From Bacteriovorax stolpii (GTDB lineage: Bacteria; Bdellovibrionota; Bacteriovoracia; Bacteriovoracales; Bacteriovoracaceae): DNA of 11,526 nucleotides. Each line of letters starts with the position of its first letter. The stretch's first letter is position 1. The position numbers and the translations under genes were made by a program. This document shows positions 1 through 5,745 of this stretch, in pieces. The stretch lies in contig CAMDDI010000095.1 of the NCBI GenBank assembly GCA_945890905.1, positions 1 to 11,526 of the forward strand, written 5' to 3'. The notes below the pieces were generated by a model. That model was not told where the DNA came from. It saw only the letters and a list, made by a program, of their open reading frames with translations, and searched no databases.

Positions 1-18
1 AGATCTTCATTCAGATTT

Positions 19-39
19 AAAAAAGTGGATTACCACTTT
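19..39 (-). terminator. Intrinsic terminator overlapping the end of the MerR gene
   Basis: Read on the minus strand, AAAGTGG (39-33) pairs perfectly with CCACTTT (28-22) around a four-base loop. Further U residues follow at 21-19, giving a run of six U including the stem end. The stop codon of the MerR gene (32-30) lies inside the loop, so the hairpin overlaps the last codons. It is a short, AT-containing stem, so it may be only moderately efficient, but it sits exactly at the end of the ihfA-merR unit. Confidence 0.6.
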
Positions 40-392
40 CGCTTGAATTTAATCTCGTTAATCAGATCCAGTGATTTCTGAACCATGTTGAGTGCAACAT
101 TTTGATCGTCGGCCATTTCTTGAACGGCTGCTGCCACACCCTCTTTATCAACTTCATCGAGATTTTTCATGAGCATGCGGGCCTCAGGAATGGTGAGTTT
201 CTCATCAAATAAAAGTTTTTTGATCTTTAAAATCGCTTCCACATCTTTGCGTCCGTAGAGCTTTTGACCAGAGTCAGATGTCACAGGTTGAATATCGTCG
301 AATTCAGTTTCCCAGAAACGGATAACATAAGGCTTCACCCCCGTGATGGGGGTGAGTTCTTGAAACTTAAAATTAGATTTATTTGGAATCAT
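30..392 (-). CDS. Short MerR-family transcriptional regulator
   Basis: This 120-residue protein is a probable DNA-binding regulator. Residues 8-75 form a MerR-type winged helix-turn-helix: KFQELTPITGVKPYVIRFWE matches the usual recognition segment, followed by a wing with KLYGRKDVEAI and helices up to about residue 78. The remaining 40 residues are short and helical, with no cysteine cluster or ligand-binding domain, so no metal or drug sensing can be inferred. It starts 24 bases after the ihfA stop and is probably co-transcribed with it. A short MerR gene beside ihfA is a familiar arrangement in former deltaproteobacteria. No clear Shine-Dalgarno sequence precedes the ATG at 392 (upstream bases are TCCTTTTTAA), so translation may be weak or coupled to ihfA. 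The start is supported because it leaves the usual few residues before the helix-turn-helix. Its target is unknown. Confidence 0.85.
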   Translation of the reverse strand: MIPNKSNFKFQELTPITGVKPYVIRFWETEFDDIQPVTSDSGQKLYGRKDVEAILKIKKLLFDEKLTIPEARMLMKNLDEVDKEGVAAAVQEMADDQNVALNMVQKSLDLINEIKFKRKW

Positions 393-416
393 TTAAAAAG
401 GATAACGAACAATTAT

Positions 417-842
417 CTATTCGTCATCGTTGTCGTCAGCATCATCAGAATAAACAGTGTCATCTTCGTTATTGAGGAATGAAGAAAGGGCGCGTGGCTT
501 AGCTTCTTTCACTGGAAGAGCGGTATTTTCATTCCCACTCTCATCAAGACGGTGAGCATAGCGCTCAGTAATGTCTTCCTTAAGGATTTGTGAAGGTTTG
601 AAGGTTAACACTCGACGAGCATTAATGGGCATCGCAGATCCAGTCTGAGGATTACGTCCAATACGAGTTGCTTTGTCGCGAATAGAAAAATTTCCGAATC
701 CAGAAATTTTAACTTTCTCGCCCTTAGCAAGAGTGTCTTTTATGACTTTGAAGACCAAATCAACAAGTTCGGCTGCCTCTTTCTTAGAGAAACCCGCTTC
801 TTTGTAGATACGCTCAACAATATCTGCCTTCGTCATGCTCAT
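417..842 (-). CDS. ihfA: Integration host factor alpha subunit with acidic C-terminal tail
   Basis: This is a nucleoid protein of the HU/IHF family that bends DNA as a dimer. Residues 1-93 are the complete fold: an N-terminal helical body, then the signature GFGNFSIRDKATRIGRNPQTG and the DNA-clasping arm ending in ARRVLTFKPS. The RDK...GRNPQTG and RRVLTF pattern favours IHF-alpha over HU. Beyond the core there are about 48 extra residues: a segment AHRLDESGNEN, a conserved-looking RALSSF, and a strongly acidic end (DDADDNDDE). IHF-alpha is usually about 95-100 residues. The frame is open to an ATG at 866, but I prefer 842, giving 141 residues. GGGAG at 854-850 stands seven bases before that codon and would lie inside the longer reading. 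A third ATG at 836 is also possible. A terminator after rplT implies that ihfA has its own promoter. Confidence 0.92.
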   Translation of the reverse strand: MSMTKADIVERIYKEAGFSKKEAAELVDLVFKVIKDTLAKGEKVKISGFGNFSIRDKATRIGRNPQTGSAMPINARRVLTFKPSQILKEDITERYAHRLDESGNENTALPVKEAKPRALSSFLNNEDDTVYSDDADDNDDE

Positions 843-1011
843 TGAAAAACTCCCATTAAGTTTCAAAAGCTTATCGCCACTTTTAACTAATTATTAATAG
901 GTTAGCAGTAAAAAGAAATTCAGCAACAAAATAAAATGCAACTTACGGAAAATAGGTACTGTTTTAAATGAATTTTGATGAGAAACTGACGTGTTTGATG
1001 GGGTTTTGGCC
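843..1011 (-). promoter_or_regulatory. ihfA upstream region, promoter expected but not resolved
   Basis: The rplT terminator ends at 1012, so a promoter for ihfA-merR must lie in these roughly 170 AT-rich bases. The best sigma70-like pair I can find on the minus strand is TTGCTG with TAACCT at a 16-base spacing, around 930-900. The -10 match is poor (three of six), so I do not assign it. I see no open frame or clear RNA structure here apart from the ihfA Shine-Dalgarno sequence at 854-850. Confidence 0.3.
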
Positions 1012-1035
1012 AAAAAAAAGCCACCCGAAGGTGGC
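1012..1035 (-). terminator. Strong intrinsic terminator after rplT
   Basis: On the minus strand, GCCACC (1035-1030), the loop TTCG and GGTGGC (1025-1020) form a perfect six-pair GC-rich stem closed by a stable UUCG tetraloop. Eight U residues follow (1019-1012). It lies 13 bases after the rplT stop and separates the infC-rpmI-rplT operon from ihfA. The flanking AAAA before the stem could extend pairing into the U tract. Read on the plus strand it has only four T after the stem, so termination there is probably weak. Confidence 0.93.
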
Positions 1036-1048
1036 TTTTCTGTTTTAA

Positions 1049-1393
1049 TTACTTAGTTGCTTTGAAAACAGCTTCAAATGCTTTGAAGTCGTGAACAGCT
1101 AGTTCAGCAAGCATCTTACGGTTGATCGTAATATCTTTTTTCTTAAGACCAGAGATGAACTGAGAGTATGAAGTCCCAAGTTGTCTTGCTCCAGCGTTGA
1201 TACGAACAATCCAAAGTTTGCGAACATCTCTTTTAAGAAGACGACGACCGATGAATGCATAGTGAAGTGCGCGACGAACAGTTTCAGATGCGTGCTTGTA
1301 CTTAGTTCTTCTGTCGAAGTGGAAACCTTTAGCAAGTTTCAGAACTTTGTTTCTACGTTGACGGGCCTTAAACCCTCTTTTGACTCGTGCCAT
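1049..1393 (-). CDS. rplT: 50S ribosomal protein L20
   Basis: This 114-residue protein is L20, a primary 23S rRNA-binding protein needed early in assembly of the large subunit. The sequence matches the family from end to end: a basic N-terminal extension (MARVKRGFKARQRRNKVL, then KGFHFDRRTKYKHA) and the globular part with RRALHYAFIGRR, LWIVRINAGAR, SYSQFI and NRKMLAELA. The family is normally 115-120 residues, so it is complete. AAGGAGA stands a few bases before the ATG at 1393. It is the last gene of the infC-rpmI-rplT operon and is followed by a strong terminator. L20 represses this operon in E. coli and in Bacillus by binding the mRNA. Hairpins upstream of rpmI and rplT here are candidate sites, but that is inference. 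Confidence 0.98.
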   Translation of the reverse strand: MARVKRGFKARQRRNKVLKLAKGFHFDRRTKYKHASETVRRALHYAFIGRRLLKRDVRKLWIVRINAGARQLGTSYSQFISGLKKKDITINRKMLAELAVHDFKAFEAVFKATK

Positions 1394-1414
1394 TTGGCTC
1401 TCCTTCTTCGTTCT

Positions 1415-1443
1415 CAGGGGGATTTTTAAATCGCTTAACCCTG
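1415..1443 (-). promoter_or_regulatory. Possible imperfect hairpin in the rpmI-rplT spacer
   Basis: In the 86-base spacer before rplT, CAGGG (1443-1439) can pair with CCCTG (1419-1415), with an inner GATT/AATC pairing at 1432-1429 and 1424-1421. The structure ends close upstream of the rplT Shine-Dalgarno sequence. It has no U tract, so it is not a terminator. It could help set the rplT translation rate or bind L20, but the inner stem is weak and this is only a candidate. Confidence 0.25.
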
Positions 1444-1479
1444 TTTCACTACTCTCGTTGGTTTATAAATTCTTACCTA

Positions 1480-1677
1480 CTAAAGGTAAGGAATACATGA
1501 TCTAGCGTTATGGTAATCACCAGGGTGTACGTATCCTGGAGTTCCTTTATCTTTCTTCCCACGCTTAGACTTGTTTACAAGTAAGTGACGTAGGTAAGCT
1601 TTTTTGAATTTAATTTTACCAGTTGCTGTGACTCTGAATCTTTTGGCAGCAGCCCGCTTGGTCTTCATTTTTGGCAT
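1480..1677 (-). CDS. rpmI: 50S ribosomal protein L35
   Basis: This 65-residue protein is L35 of the large ribosomal subunit. It begins MPKMKTKRAAAKRFRVTATGKIK and continues with RHLLVNKSKRGKKD, the usual L35 pattern of a very basic N-terminal half and an HLL...K.KR core. The length matches the family (about 64-66). AGGAG at 1688-1684 lies six bases before the ATG at 1677. The gene sits between infC and rplT, the standard order in bacteria. The 84-base spacer from infC carries two hairpins, one with a U tract immediately before this Shine-Dalgarno sequence. Expression of rpmI and rplT may therefore be tuned separately from infC. The usual C-terminal basic LR motif is replaced here by HNARSCIPYL. 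Confidence 0.97.
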   Translation of the reverse strand: MPKMKTKRAAAKRFRVTATGKIKFKKAYLRHLLVNKSKRGKKDKGTPGYVHPGDYHNARSCIPYL

Positions 1678-1694
1678 ATATCGCTCCTAAAACT

Positions 1695-1720
1695 AAAAAA
1701 ATGCACTGTTGAGAGTGCAT
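1695..1720 (-). terminator. Terminator-like hairpin between infC and rpmI (possible attenuator)
   Basis: On the minus strand, ATGCACT (1720-1714) pairs perfectly with AGTGCAT (1707-1701) around a six-base loop, and U residues follow at 1700-1695. This has the form of an intrinsic terminator, yet it sits inside an operon, seven bases before the rpmI Shine-Dalgarno sequence (1688-1684). It could partly terminate transcription after infC, act as an attenuator answering L20, or be an RNA-processing or pausing site. The stem is fairly short and has three GC pairs, so full termination is unlikely. Confidence 0.55.
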
Positions 1721-1722
1721 GA

Positions 1723-1740
1723 AGTTAACATGTGTTAACT
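1723..1740 (-). repeat. Inverted repeat AGTTAAC-4-GTTAACT in the infC-rpmI spacer
   Basis: AGTTAAC and GTTAACT form a perfect seven-base inverted repeat around four bases, placed two bases upstream of the terminator-like hairpin. As RNA it could form a weak AT-rich hairpin. As DNA it could be an operator, because the GTTAAC half-site occurs twice. Its position, stacked directly before the U-tract hairpin, suggests a two-hairpin leader for rpmI-rplT. No function can be shown from sequence alone. Confidence 0.4.
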
Positions 1741-1761
1741 ACAAGATAAAGTGTAATTTGA

Positions 1762-2289
1762 TTATTTTTTCTTCCCTGGGGCCACCATGGCGATCACTCT
1801 GTTCCCCATAAACTTCGAGGGAGCTTCAATCACGGCACCTTTCTCCAGAACAGCTCTCACAATCTCGTCGAATTTAGCAAGGCCGATTTCTTTATGGGCC
1901 ATTTCACGACCACGGAACTGCATAAGGAGCTTGACCTTATCACCGTTATCAAGAAACTTTTCAATATGATTAATCTTCACTTCTAAGTCGTGTTTTTCAA
2001 TATTTGGACGAAACTTCATCTCTTTTACATCGATGACCACTTGCTTCTTTTTGGCTTCAGCAAGTTTCTTTTGGATTTGGTATTTGTACTTTCCGTAATC
2101 CATCATTTTAACGACAGGTGGAACAGCATTAGGAGAAATCTCAATCAGATCCATGTTCTCACTGTCGGCCATGAGTCGAGCTTGAGCTAGAGTCACAACC
2201 CCGTAAGCTTTTCCATCATCGCCAATCAATCTGATTTCGTGTGCACGTATTCTATCATTTACACGTGGTTCTTGAACTTTCTCGCTTAT
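1762..2289 (-). CDS. infC: Translation initiation factor IF-3, starting at an AUA codon
   Basis: IF-3 binds the 30S subunit, blocks premature 50S joining and checks start-codon pairing. I read 175 residues: an N-terminal domain with PRVNDRIRAHEIRLIGDDGKAYGVV, a linker helix rich in Lys (KYKYQIQKKLAEAKKKQ), and a C-terminal domain with VKEMKFRPNIEKHDLEVKI, FRGREMAHKEIG and a basic end. The family is about 170-180 residues. The first AUG-like start in frame (TTG at 2229) would delete the conserved start of the N-domain. Upstream the frame stays open to a TGA at 2313-2311 and contains no ATG, GTG or TTG. The ATA at 2289-2287 follows a near-perfect Shine-Dalgarno sequence, GGAGGTG (2300-2294), with six bases between GGAGG and the codon. 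Rare starts on infC (AUU in E. coli, AUC in Myxococcus) serve autoregulation, which is the likely reason here. Confidence 0.93.
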   Translation of the reverse strand: MSEKVQEPRVNDRIRAHEIRLIGDDGKAYGVVTLAQARLMADSENMDLIEISPNAVPPVVKMMDYGKYKYQIQKKLAEAKKKQVVIDVKEMKFRPNIEKHDLEVKINHIEKFLDNGDKVKLLMQFRGREMAHKEIGLAKFDEIVRAVLEKGAVIEAPSKFMGNRVIAMVAPGKKK

Positions 2290-2300
2290 AACCCACCTCC
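2287..2300 (-). promoter_or_regulatory. Strong ribosome binding site and AUA start of infC
   Basis: GGAGGTG (2300-2294) matches seven consecutive bases of the anti-Shine-Dalgarno complement and stands just before an ATA codon at 2289-2287. Combining a very strong site with a poor start codon is the arrangement by which IF-3 limits its own synthesis in other bacteria. It decides the N-terminus of infC, since no canonical start exists upstream of residue 21. Confidence 0.8.
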
Positions 2301-2332
2301 AACGGTGTTTTCAGGCCAAATAAATAAGTCAA

Positions 2333-2361
2333 AAATTACAACGCTTGGAATAAGCTGACAA
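2333..2361 (-). promoter_or_regulatory. Candidate sigma70-type promoter for infC-rpmI-rplT
   Basis: On the minus strand, TTGTCA (2361-2356; five of six to consensus) and TAATTT (2338-2333; four of six) are 17 bases apart. They lie in the 87-base gap between the 141-residue gene and infC. Transcription would start near 2326, giving a leader of about 37 bases. That is too short for a Bacillus-type L20 leader. No terminator separates the upstream gene, so read-through from plsB is also possible. Confidence 0.5.
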
Positions 2362-2376
2362 ATTAAAAACAACAAT

Positions 2377-2802
2377 TCATTCATGGAAGAGAATTTCAGT
2401 CTTAAGAATGAGTCCCGAGTCAATTTGCCGCTCGAGGCGAATCATGAATTGGGAAAGATATTTGAGCTTAGAAGCTTGAAGTTTACGCCATTCGGTCTGA
2501 GCTAGGTCAAAGACCTCACTCCATTGGGAATTTGGTACGGATAAGCGGTGAACTGGAGCTGATGACCAGTCCTGGATGTTAAAAGGTGCCTGAAGCTCCT
2601 TGAGGGGCCCAATGACTGGACGGGCAACGCGGAGATTGAGTTCATTTATATCGTCAAATAACAGGTAAACGGCCTCTTCAGAGAGATCCAGTCCGAATCC
2701 ACCCATAGCGTCGTCAATCTTTTGAGTTTCGCTCATCCACTCCGTGACACTCACCTGCGCTTGGCGCGTTAAAAGGCGCATGTTGGGAAGAATGGAATTC
2801 AA
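2377..2802 (-). CDS. Unrecognised 141-residue protein overlapping plsB
   Basis: I do not recognise this protein. It is soluble and probably mostly helical, with no signal peptide or membrane segment. A first helical part (about 1-70, with LPNMRLLTRQAQVSVTEWM and LFDDINELNLRV) is followed by a linker with Pro and Trp, and a final helix around WRKLQASKLKYLSQFMIRLERQ. No catalytic or metal-binding motif is visible. The start at 2802 is a TTG overlapping the plsB TGA (TTGA), with a weak AAGG seven bases upstream, so translation is probably coupled to plsB. An ATG at 2781 is possible but has no Shine-Dalgarno sequence. The uninterrupted frame and tight overlap support a real gene. Its position suggests co-expression with plsB, but a role in lipid metabolism is only a guess. 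Confidence 0.7.
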   Translation of the reverse strand: MNSILPNMRLLTRQAQVSVTEWMSETQKIDDAMGGFGLDLSEEAVYLLFDDINELNLRVARPVIGPLKELQAPFNIQDWSSAPVHRLSVPNSQWSEVFDLAQTEWRKLQASKLKYLSQFMIRLERQIDSGLILKTEILFHE

Positions 2803-4574
2803 GGCAGGGCCTTATTGAATTTGAGATTAATCGCCACTTGATCATTAAGGTCACGGATGAATTTCTCAATAAGATCATCCAGCTTGGTGCCATCAATGAC
2901 GTGGAAAGTGCGGTCATCATTTCTCTCAAGAACTTTTTGATTTAGGTGATAAATCAAAGTCTCTTTAATAATCGGAACAGCAAATGCTTCAGGATACTTC
3001 ACCACTCTTCCATGCTCTTGCTCAAGTTGGAAGAGTTCTTTAGCAACCTGAACAAAACGATCTTGGGTGAAATTTTCTTGACCCAAATATTTCACTGCTA
3101 GAGCAGAAATATAATAAGCCTCGTAGAGATAAGAAATAGCGGTTGAGAATCTTCTCACCTTGGTCGCGAGTTGATAGAGTTCTTGAGAAGTGAGCTTCAT
3201 GCACTCTTCCATGGAATCAACTTTGCGATTAAGGGCATAGGAAATAATGGTGAGGGCCTCACGGATCATGTCTTTTGTATCCGGAAGATAAAACTCGTAT
3301 TTGAGTTCTTTGCGCTTATTCATCAAAAAACGCGTGAGTTGCATGCCGTCTTTGATAGAGCCATTGAACATATTAAACCACGTGGAATTAATAATACATG
3401 GAACTAAGAAGTGATGAAGAATCATGTTTTTATGAAAGAGAACTTCTACCCGGTGCTCTGATTTAATGGCATAGAAAACTTGATTGAGCTTTTCACGTTT
3501 TAAAACTTCGATTTTCTTATTTCCTATAAACATATCCAGCGCACTACGAAGAGAGTCTTGAAAAACTTCCAACTGAAGTGAAGGAGTCATAGGAATATTG
3601 AGGGCCTTACAATAATCGATGACGTCATGAGCGCGGTCTTCAACTTGCTTCCAAGTCAGAGCACCTGATGGTTCATCCAGCATAATCAGTGCTAAGAGCG
3701 AAGAAGGAGTGATAGGCATCTCGCGCCCCACAGCTCTAAAGCAATCAAATGCTAATTTCTGGGTAGCTTCTTTTAGATCACCCTCAAAGCCATTCACCAC
3801 AATGCCGTTTCCGAAATGGATGTGAATGGTGCCAAGACGCTTATTAAAGAGCTTGAAGAGCTTTAATAATTGGGTCGCCTTCTCTGGCTCTTTTTTGGCC
3901 CCTCCCAATTCGCGGGCGTGAGCGCGCTCTTCGGGAATATGCTCGTGAGCTATAGAAACGGGAATAAAAAGTAGTGGCTTAGCATCTTTGAGTTGAGAGT
4001 GGGACTCTAAAAGCATTTGAAACAATCCATACTTAGGCTTGAGTAGTTTACCTGTACGGGTGCGACCACCTTCAAAGAAAAATTCTACGATCTGATTGGT
4101 TTCAAGCAAAGAATAAATATAGGCTTCAAAGGTCAGCTTATAGAGATGATCCGAGGTAAAGGAGCGGCGGATGAAAAAAGCTCCCGCACGTCCAAAAAAT
4201 TGCCCCATGGGAAAAACATTTAGGTTAATTCCTGCGGCGACACGGATGGAGACATCGAATTTTTTAAAAATAGAATAAGTAAGAGCAATGTAATCGGCGT
4301 GAGACTGATGATTAGGAACAAGAACGATGTGATACTTTTCTTGGAGCTTATGAAAATCCATATCCGGTGGAGTTTCTAGATTCACACCATCATAGAGCTT
4401 AGAAAAAGTAGCATCAATAATTCTCACCGCTGACTTCACCACCGTGGGAGAAAATTCACCATTAATCTCATTGAAGAGTTTTTTTATTTTAGCAGCGTCT
4501 TCCGGTTTTGCGGCCAGACGCTCTGCTAGTTTGGGATATTTGAGAATCGAATTGAATACGTCATCAGTGAACAT
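2799..4574 (-). CDS. plsB: Glycerol-3-phosphate 1-O-acyltransferase (PlsB type)
   Basis: PlsB transfers a fatty acyl group to position 1 of glycerol-3-phosphate at the inner membrane, the first step of phospholipid synthesis. The 591 residues carry the acyltransferase blocks in order: NHQSHADY (88-95), the HX4D motif with His89 and Asp94; GAFFIRR (131-137); FEGGRTRTGK (167-176), the glycerol-phosphate binding block; and IPVSIAHEH (204-212). A long helical C-terminal region (about 280-591) resembles the GPAT C-terminal domain, with TPSSLLALIML and ALTWKQVEDRA. E. coli PlsB is 807 residues, so this one is shorter, mainly at the N-terminus. It lacks a PlsC-type small fold, so it is not a PlsC. 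The ATG at 4574 is six bases after the stop of the upstream enzyme gene, with a weak AGG. Its end overlaps the next gene. An operon is likely. Confidence 0.92.
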   Translation of the reverse strand: MFTDDVFNSILKYPKLAERLAAKPEDAAKIKKLFNEINGEFSPTVVKSAVRIIDATFSKLYDGVNLETPPDMDFHKLQEKYHIVLVPNHQSHADYIALTYSIFKKFDVSIRVAAGINLNVFPMGQFFGRAGAFFIRRSFTSDHLYKLTFEAYIYSLLETNQIVEFFFEGGRTRTGKLLKPKYGLFQMLLESHSQLKDAKPLLFIPVSIAHEHIPEERAHARELGGAKKEPEKATQLLKLFKLFNKRLGTIHIHFGNGIVVNGFEGDLKEATQKLAFDCFRAVGREMPITPSSLLALIMLDEPSGALTWKQVEDRAHDVIDYCKALNIPMTPSLQLEVFQDSLRSALDMFIGNKKIEVLKREKLNQVFYAIKSEHRVEVLFHKNMILHHFLVPCIINSTWFNMFNGSIKDGMQLTRFLMNKRKELKYEFYLPDTKDMIREALTIISYALNRKVDSMEECMKLTSQELYQLATKVRRFSTAISYLYEAYYISALAVKYLGQENFTQDRFVQVAKELFQLEQEHGRVVKYPEAFAVPIIKETLIYHLNQKVLERNDDRTFHVIDGTKLDDLIEKFIRDLNDQVAINLKFNKALP

Positions 4575-4580
4575 GGGCGC

Positions 4581-5639
4581 CTATTGGTTAAGTCCGTGAG
4601 GTTTGGACTCCATCATACCAGATGCACTCATTTCCATGAAGCGAGCATTTTTGTTGATCTCCGCTATAGTATTGGCATTCAAGTAAGTCATACCTGAGCG
4701 TATGCCTCCGCACATCTCATGCACAATATTTTCCACTGAGCCTTTGCAAGGAACCCAACGGGCCTCCCCTTCAGCGGCCATTCCTTTAGGAAGTTCTCCA
4801 CGCCAAGATACTTGGGCGTCCTTTGAGGCCATCCCACGATAGCGCTTGCGCCCTCCTTCAATTTCTCCTGGGGTCTCTAAGCACCCTGAGAGCATTGATC
4901 CGAGCATCACCGTTTGAGCACCGGCCGCGAAGGCTTTCACCATATCACCAGAAGTTTTAATTCCACCGTCTCCAATCACAGGCACATCATACTTGCGGGC
5001 CTCTAGCACACACATCGCTATCGCAGATAATTGAGGAACCCCACAACCAGTAATGATTCGAGTGGTACACATAGACCCTGGTCCAATTCCCACTTTCACA
5101 GCATCTGCTCCGTGCTCGATAAGTCCACGCACACCTTCCGGCATGGCAGTGTTTCCAGCGATCACATCAATATGAGGATATTTCTTTTTTACATAATCAA
5201 GAGTTTCAAACATCATGATGGAGTCACCATGAGCAATATCGATGGTCAGAATATCCACACCTGCATCGGCCAAAAGATCCGCTCTGCGCATGCCATCTTC
5301 TTTCACACCAATACTTGCAGCTACTGGAAGACCCAGAGGCTTAATTTTTTCACGCATGAGTTTGACCTGACGAACTTGTTCATCAGCTGTCATAAAGCGG
5401 TGAAGAATCCCCAGGCCTCCGAGTTCGGCCATCTTAATTGCCATCTCCATTTCAGTCACTGTATCCATGTTCGCCGAAATAATAGGAGTCTTAAGAGCAA
5501 AGTTTTTTGTCACTCGAGAATCGAGTTGAGGAGCACGACGGGAATTCATCTCCGAGTGCTTTGGCATAAGAAGTACGTCATCAAAAGTAAGACCACGATC
5601 TCTCTCGATAATTTCCGAAGCAGTGAAGATCAATCCCAT
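4581..5639 (-). CDS. IMP dehydrogenase/GMP reductase family enzyme without CBS domains
   Basis: This TIM-barrel enzyme acts in purine nucleotide interconversion: either IMP to XMP (NAD-dependent) or GMP to IMP (NADPH-dependent). Visible landmarks over 352 residues are LTFDDVLLMP (17-26), ISANMDTV (54-61), GIGPGSMCTTR (184-194) with the catalytic Cys191 and Thr193, the phosphate-binding GDGG (223-226), and MLGSMLSG (245-252). The two CBS domains that normally make bacterial IMP dehydrogenase about 490 residues are absent. Between YRGMAS and PCKG the flap has GMP-reductase length. It keeps AAEG (Glu290) but lacks the Arg-Tyr pair (DRYF) that serves as base in IMP dehydrogenase. The ends (DDVLLMPKHS and SASGMMESKPH) look more like IMP dehydrogenase. 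I lean towards GMP reductase activity. AAGGA lies eight bases before the ATG at 5639, and the gene leads into plsB. Confidence 0.9.
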   Translation of the reverse strand: MGLIFTASEIIERDRGLTFDDVLLMPKHSEMNSRRAPQLDSRVTKNFALKTPIISANMDTVTEMEMAIKMAELGGLGILHRFMTADEQVRQVKLMREKIKPLGLPVAASIGVKEDGMRRADLLADAGVDILTIDIAHGDSIMMFETLDYVKKKYPHIDVIAGNTAMPEGVRGLIEHGADAVKVGIGPGSMCTTRIITGCGVPQLSAIAMCVLEARKYDVPVIGDGGIKTSGDMVKAFAAGAQTVMLGSMLSGCLETPGEIEGGRKRYRGMASKDAQVSWRGELPKGMAAEGEARWVPCKGSVENIVHEMCGGIRSGMTYLNANTIAEINKNARFMEMSASGMMESKPHGLNQ

Positions 5640-5697
5640 AGATTAATTCCTTGAAGAAAAAACGTTTTAAAGTGTCATATTGCCAAAAAGAGAGGAA

Positions 5698-5725
5698 ATT
5701 GTGAATGAAGAAATAAACCCGTCAA
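5698..5725 (-). promoter_or_regulatory. Weak candidate promoter upstream of the IMPDH/GMPR-family gene
   Basis: In the 106-base gap, TTGACG (5725-5720; five of six) and CACAAT (5703-5698; four of six) are 16 bases apart on the minus strand. This would give a leader of about 50 bases. No terminator is visible after the secreted-protein gene, so read-through could also supply this unit. Confidence 0.35.
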
Positions 5726-5745
5726 GTTGTTGATAAACCGTACTA

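Noticed and set aside
843..866. Longer start (ATG at 866) for ihfA
   Set aside because: It would place the best Shine-Dalgarno sequence (854-850) inside the coding region and add residues not seen in the family.
1472..1490. Hairpin CTTACC-7-GGTAAG at the rpmI stop codon as a terminator
   Set aside because: It has only six pairs, a seven-base loop and no U tract on the minus strand, so it is unlikely to terminate.
5031..5654. A 207-codon open frame on the plus strand opposite the IMPDH/GMPR-family gene
   Set aside because: It lies wholly antisense to a clearly conserved enzyme, is rich in His, Ser and Cys in the way of a frame shadow, and resembles no known domain.
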